From an uncultured Lysobacteraceae bacterium (lineage in GTDB: Bacteria > Pseudomonadota > Gammaproteobacteria > Xanthomonadales > Xanthomonadaceae): DNA of 64,000 nt. The stretch covers positions 7,330-71,329 of the forward strand of contig CAMLLG010000013.1 of NCBI GenBank assembly GCA_946480825.1. The letters run 5' to 3'. This document shows, piece after piece, positions 61,244 to 64,000 of this stretch (position 1 is the stretch's first letter; the number at the start of each line of letters is the position of its first letter). Both the position numbers and the translations under genes were made by a program. The notes below the pieces were generated by a model that was not told the DNA's origin, ran no database searches, and saw only the letters and a list, made by a program, of their open reading frames with translations.

Positions 61244-62647
61244 TCAATACGCGAATTCGCGGAACACGCGGTCGATGTCGCCCTGCCATTCGCCGTGGAA
61301 CAGGGCGAGCTTGCGTTCGGCGGCGGTCTGGCCGCTTTCGACGACGTCGATCAGCGGGTCGAGGAAGCGGCTTTCGTCGGCGCCCTGACGGTTGTGCACG
61401 GCCCGGCGCCGCAGGCCGGCGGCGGAGATCTTCAATGCTTCGCGGGCGAGGTCGCGCAGGGTGCCGTTCCTGAAAGGCACATGCAGCGCGAGTTTCGGCA
61501 CGCCGTCGCGCAGCGCGTTGCGCTCGTCCATGCTGAAGTCCTTGACCAGGTCCCAGGCCGCGTCGAGCGCCGCGTCGTCGTACAGCAGGCCGACCCAGAA
61601 CGCCGGCAGCGCGCACAGGCGGTTCCAGGGGCCGCCGTCGGCGCCGCGCATCTCCAGATATTTCTTCAGCCGCACTTCGGGGAAGGCGGTGGTCATGTGG
61701 TCGGACCAGTCGCGCAGGGTCGGCAGCTTGCCGGGCAGCGCGGGCAGCTTGCCGGCCATGAAATCGCGGAAACTCTGACCGCTGGCGTCGACGTATTCGC
61801 CGTCGCGGTACGAAAAGTACATCGGCACGTCGAGCAGATAGTCGACGTAGCGTTCGTAACCGAAGCCGTCTTCGAACACGAAGTCGAGCATGCCGGTGCG
61901 GTCGGCGTCGGTGTCGGTCCAGATGTGCGAGCGATAGGACAGATAGCCGTTGGGCTTGCCTTCGGTGAACGGCGAATCCGCGAACAGCGCGGTCGCGATC
62001 GGCTGCAGCGCCAGCGAGACGCGGAATTTCTTCACCATGTCCGCTTCGCTGGCGTAATCGAGATTGACCTGGACCGTGCAGGTGCGGGTCATCATGTCCA
62101 GACCCAGATCGCCGACCTTGGGCATGTAGGCGCGCATGATCCTGTAGCGGCCCTTCGGCATCCACGGCATCTGGTCGCGGCGCCATTTCGGCTGGAAGCC
62201 CATGCCGAGGAAGCCGAGACCCAGTTCGTCGGCGACGGCCTTCACTTCCTTCAGATGGCTGCCGACTTCGCTGCAGGTCTGATGGATGTTCTCCAGCGGC
62301 GCGCCGGACAGTTCCAGTTGCCCCGCGGGCTCCAGCGTGACCGAGGCGTTGTCCTTGAGCAGCGCGATGGTGCGGCCGTGTTCGTTCACCGGTTCCCAGC
62401 CGAAACGGGTGAGACCGATCAGCAACGCTTCGATGCCGCGTTCGCCGTCGAACGTGGGTGGTGCGAAGGTCTGGCCCTGCGTCGGCGCCTGGCCCGGGTT
62501 CGATCCGGGTTCGAGCAGGAAGCCGAACTTCTCGTGCTCGGTGCCGATGCGCCAGTCGGTTTTCGGCTTTTCGCCGGAGGCGAGGACCGCCGCCAGCTGG
62601 TCGCGATCGGTGATGGGCGTGTCGGCGACGTGGCTGGGGCTGGACAT
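61244..62647 (-). CDS. gshA: Glutamate-cysteine ligase (plant/proteobacterial type)
   Basis: It makes gamma-glutamylcysteine, the first step of glutathione synthesis. The 467-residue product belongs to the plant-like GCS class: [40 protein letters not shown] and [20 protein letters not shown]. Also present are [20 protein letters not shown] and [20 protein letters not shown]. The ATG 62647 start matches the family. Together with frmAB it shows a glutathione-based physiology. It is divergent from the peptide-binding protein gene. Confidence 0.95.
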   Translation of the reverse strand: MSSPSHVADTPITDRDQLAAVLASGEKPKTDWRIGTEHEKFGFLLEPGSNPGQAPTQGQTFAPPTFDGERGIEALLIGLTRFGWEPVNEHGRTIALLKDNASVTLEPAGQLELSGAPLENIHQTCSEVGSHLKEVKAVADELGLGFLGMGFQPKWRRDQMPWMPKGRYRIMRAYMPKVGDLGLDMMTRTCTVQVNLDYASEADMVKKFRVSLALQPIATALFADSPFTEGKPNGYLSYRSHIWTDTDADRTGMLDFVFEDGFGYERYVDYLLDVPMYFSYRDGEYVDASGQSFRDFMAGKLPALPGKLPTLRDWSDHMTTAFPEVRLKKYLEMRGADGGPWNRLCALPAFWVGLLYDDAALDAAWDLVKDFSMDERNALRDGVPKLALHVPFRNGTLRDLAREALKISAAGLRRRAVHNRQGADESRFLDPLIDVVESGQTAAERKLALFHGEWQGDIDRVFREFAY

Positions 62648-62789
62648 GGTCGTTCCGTGAGAAGAAGGGGCTGCGCGATCCGGTCGAAGAGAGAGGCCCT
62701 CGACGGGCGGAACGTTGCGTTGCGACGGCGGGTAGGCGAGATGGGGCTGCTGCCCTACCATCGCAAGGCCCGCACTATAGCCGCCGTCG

Positions 62790-64000
62790 ATGATCCGGAT
62801 TGTTGCCCTGCTGCTCTGTCTGTGTTCCATGGCGGCCGCGGCGCAGGGGCCGGCCCGGTCGACGACGCAACTGGAGCGCGGCAACGGCCCCGAGCCGTCG
62901 ACGCTCGACGCGCACAAATGCCAGGAAGTCGCCTGCGGCAACGTGCTGCGCGATCTCTACGAAGGCCTGGTGACCGAGGACGCCGCCGGGCGCCTGATTC
63001 CGGGCATGGCCGAGCGCTGGACGGTGTCCGCCGACGGCCGGGTCTGGACCTTCCATCTGCGCGCGGGCCTGCGCTGGAGCAACGGCGAACCGCTGGACGC
63101 CGCGCAGATCGTCGCGAGTTTCCGTCGCGCGTTCGCGCCGCAGACCGCGGCGCCGTTCGCCGAACAGTTCGACGCCGTGCTCAACGCCTCGGCGGTGCAG
63201 GCCGGGCAGACACCGCCGTCGGCTCTCGGCATCGATGCGCCCGATGCGCGCACCGTGCGCATCCGGACCACGCGCGCGGTGGGGTTGCCCGCGCTGCTGA
63301 CCCTGCCGATCGCGTTTCCGGTGTATCTGCCCGCGGTCGCGCGTCACGGCAACCAGCACACGCGTCCGGGCCGGCTGGTGAGCAACGGCGCCTACCGGCT
63401 GGCCGCGTGGACGCCGCAGGCGAATCTGGCGGTGGAGAAGAATCCGCGCTATCACGCCGCGGCGGGCGTGCGCATCGCGCGCGTGCGTTTCCACGTCACC
63501 GAGGACGCCGCCGCCGAACTGCAGCGTTACGCCGCCGGCGATCTGCACATCACCGAAACCCTGCCGCCGCAGCCGTTGCCGGCGCTGCGCGAACGTTTCG
63601 GTGCCCAGGTCCGGATCTCGCCGTACATCGGTGCGTTCTGGCTCGGCATGAATGTCGTGCGTCCGCCGCTGAAGGACGATCCGCGTCTGCGCGAAGCCCT
63701 GTCGCTGGCGGTGGATCGCGACACGCTCACCCGCTACGTCACCGGTTTCGGCGAGACCCCGGCCTACGGCATCGTGCCGCCCGGTCTGCCGGGCTACACG
63801 CCGGCCAGACTGCACTGGGCCGATTGGGACCAGCCGCGTCGCGAAGCGCGGGCGAAGGCGTTGTATCGCGCCGCCGGCTATTCCGAAGCGAATCCGCTGA
63901 CGATCGAACTGCGCTACAACACTTCCACGCCGCATCGCCGGTTGACGCTGGCGGTGGCGGCGATGTGGCGCGACACCCTCGGCGTGCGCGTGCGTCTGCG
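62790..64000 (+). CDS. Oligopeptide ABC transporter substrate-binding protein (3' end cut by window edge)
   Basis: A periplasmic solute-binding protein of the OppA/SBP_bac_5 family; about 403 residues are visible before the window ends. The signal peptide is [20 protein letters not shown]. Family blocks are [60 protein letters not shown] and [20 protein letters not shown]. It delivers peptides to an Opp permease that would lie to the right. Confidence 0.92.
   Translation, partial: MIRIVALLLCLCSMAAAAQGPARSTTQLERGNGPEPSTLDAHKCQEVACGNVLRDLYEGLVTEDAAGRLIPGMAERWTVSADGRVWTFHLRAGLRWSNGEPLDAAQIVASFRRAFAPQTAAPFAEQFDAVLNASAVQAGQTPPSALGIDAPDARTVRIRTTRAVGLPALLTLPIAFPVYLPAVARHGNQHTRPGRLVSNGAYRLAAWTPQANLAVEKNPRYHAAAGVRIARVRFHVTEDAAAELQRYAAGDLHITETLPPQPLPALRERFGAQVRISPYIGAFWLGMNVVRPPLKDDPRLREALSLAVDRDTLTRYVTGFGETPAYGIVPPGLPGYTPARLHWADWDQPRREARAKALYRAAGYSEANPLTIELRYNTSTPHRRLTLAVAAMWRDTLGVRVRL

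Overview
The window is a high-G+C chromosomal segment of a gammaproteobacterium, most likely of the Xanthomonadaceae (Lysobacter/Luteimonas-like). The pointers are an AlgR-type LytTR regulator close to hemC, the frmRAB and soeABC operons, and several long stem-loop repeats of the kind scattered between genes in that family. Nearly every gene uses GC-rich third positions; three genes (6395-7344 and 13085-13591) are conspicuously AT-rich and look imported. No rRNA, tRNA or CRISPR array was recognised.

Layout. 1-3176: an FtsX-type ABC exporter (permease cut by the window edge, ATPase complete) whose junction carries a 14-bp tandem repeat. 3210-6221: a universal stress protein behind an FNR/Anr-like palindrome, a VTT/DedA-type membrane protein and an MgtC/DUF4010 membrane protein. 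6395-7604: an AT-rich two-gene unit (membrane GAF protein plus small protein) ending exactly at a 263-bp MITE-like element. 7788-11413: an MFS transporter and two L,D-transpeptidase-fold proteins. 11519-14705: carboxylesterase, LytTR regulator, an AT-rich orphan gene, hemC. 14895-20054: a sulfite dehydrogenase operon soeA-(small membrane protein)-soeB-soeC, with a palindrome inside soeA and a duplicated soeA 5' end. 20110-21630: a LolA-like protein and a sterol desaturase-type hydroxylase. 21736-27194: a five-gene, stop-start-overlapped operon of the ArsS (arsenosugar) type.

28594-38921 (minus strand) is the most striking region: a class II lanthipeptide cluster in a Gram-negative. In transcription order it holds a 68-residue precursor (lanA), a LanM synthetase, an HlyD-type adaptor, a C39-peptidase ABC exporter, a second ABC exporter without a catalytic peptidase, and a LanFE-like immunity ABC pair. 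The core peptide contains CTISGEC, which resembles the lipid II-binding ring of lacticin 481 and mersacidin. The LanM dehydratase motifs look intact, but all three expected zinc ligands of its LanC-like cyclase domain appear to be replaced.

39383-44096: small secreted and membrane proteins, a prolyl oligopeptidase with a strong terminator, and a secretory-looking but signal-less protein with a tyrosine-phosphatase signature. 44238-46757: a DUF924/GFA pair, a repeat-rich stretch with a remnant of an AMP nucleosidase tail, and amn. 46883-53220: an amidohydrolase pair (one with and one without the HxH metal motif), an FG-GAP-like protein, a DsbA-family isomerase, a DegV protein and a DUF71 ATP pyrophosphatase. 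53370-55766: the formaldehyde operon frmR-frmA-frmB with its operator. 55854-64000: a lipoprotein, a GNAT acetyltransferase, a roadblock/LC7 fusion with a strong internal start, ppc, gshA and the beginning of an oligopeptide-binding protein.
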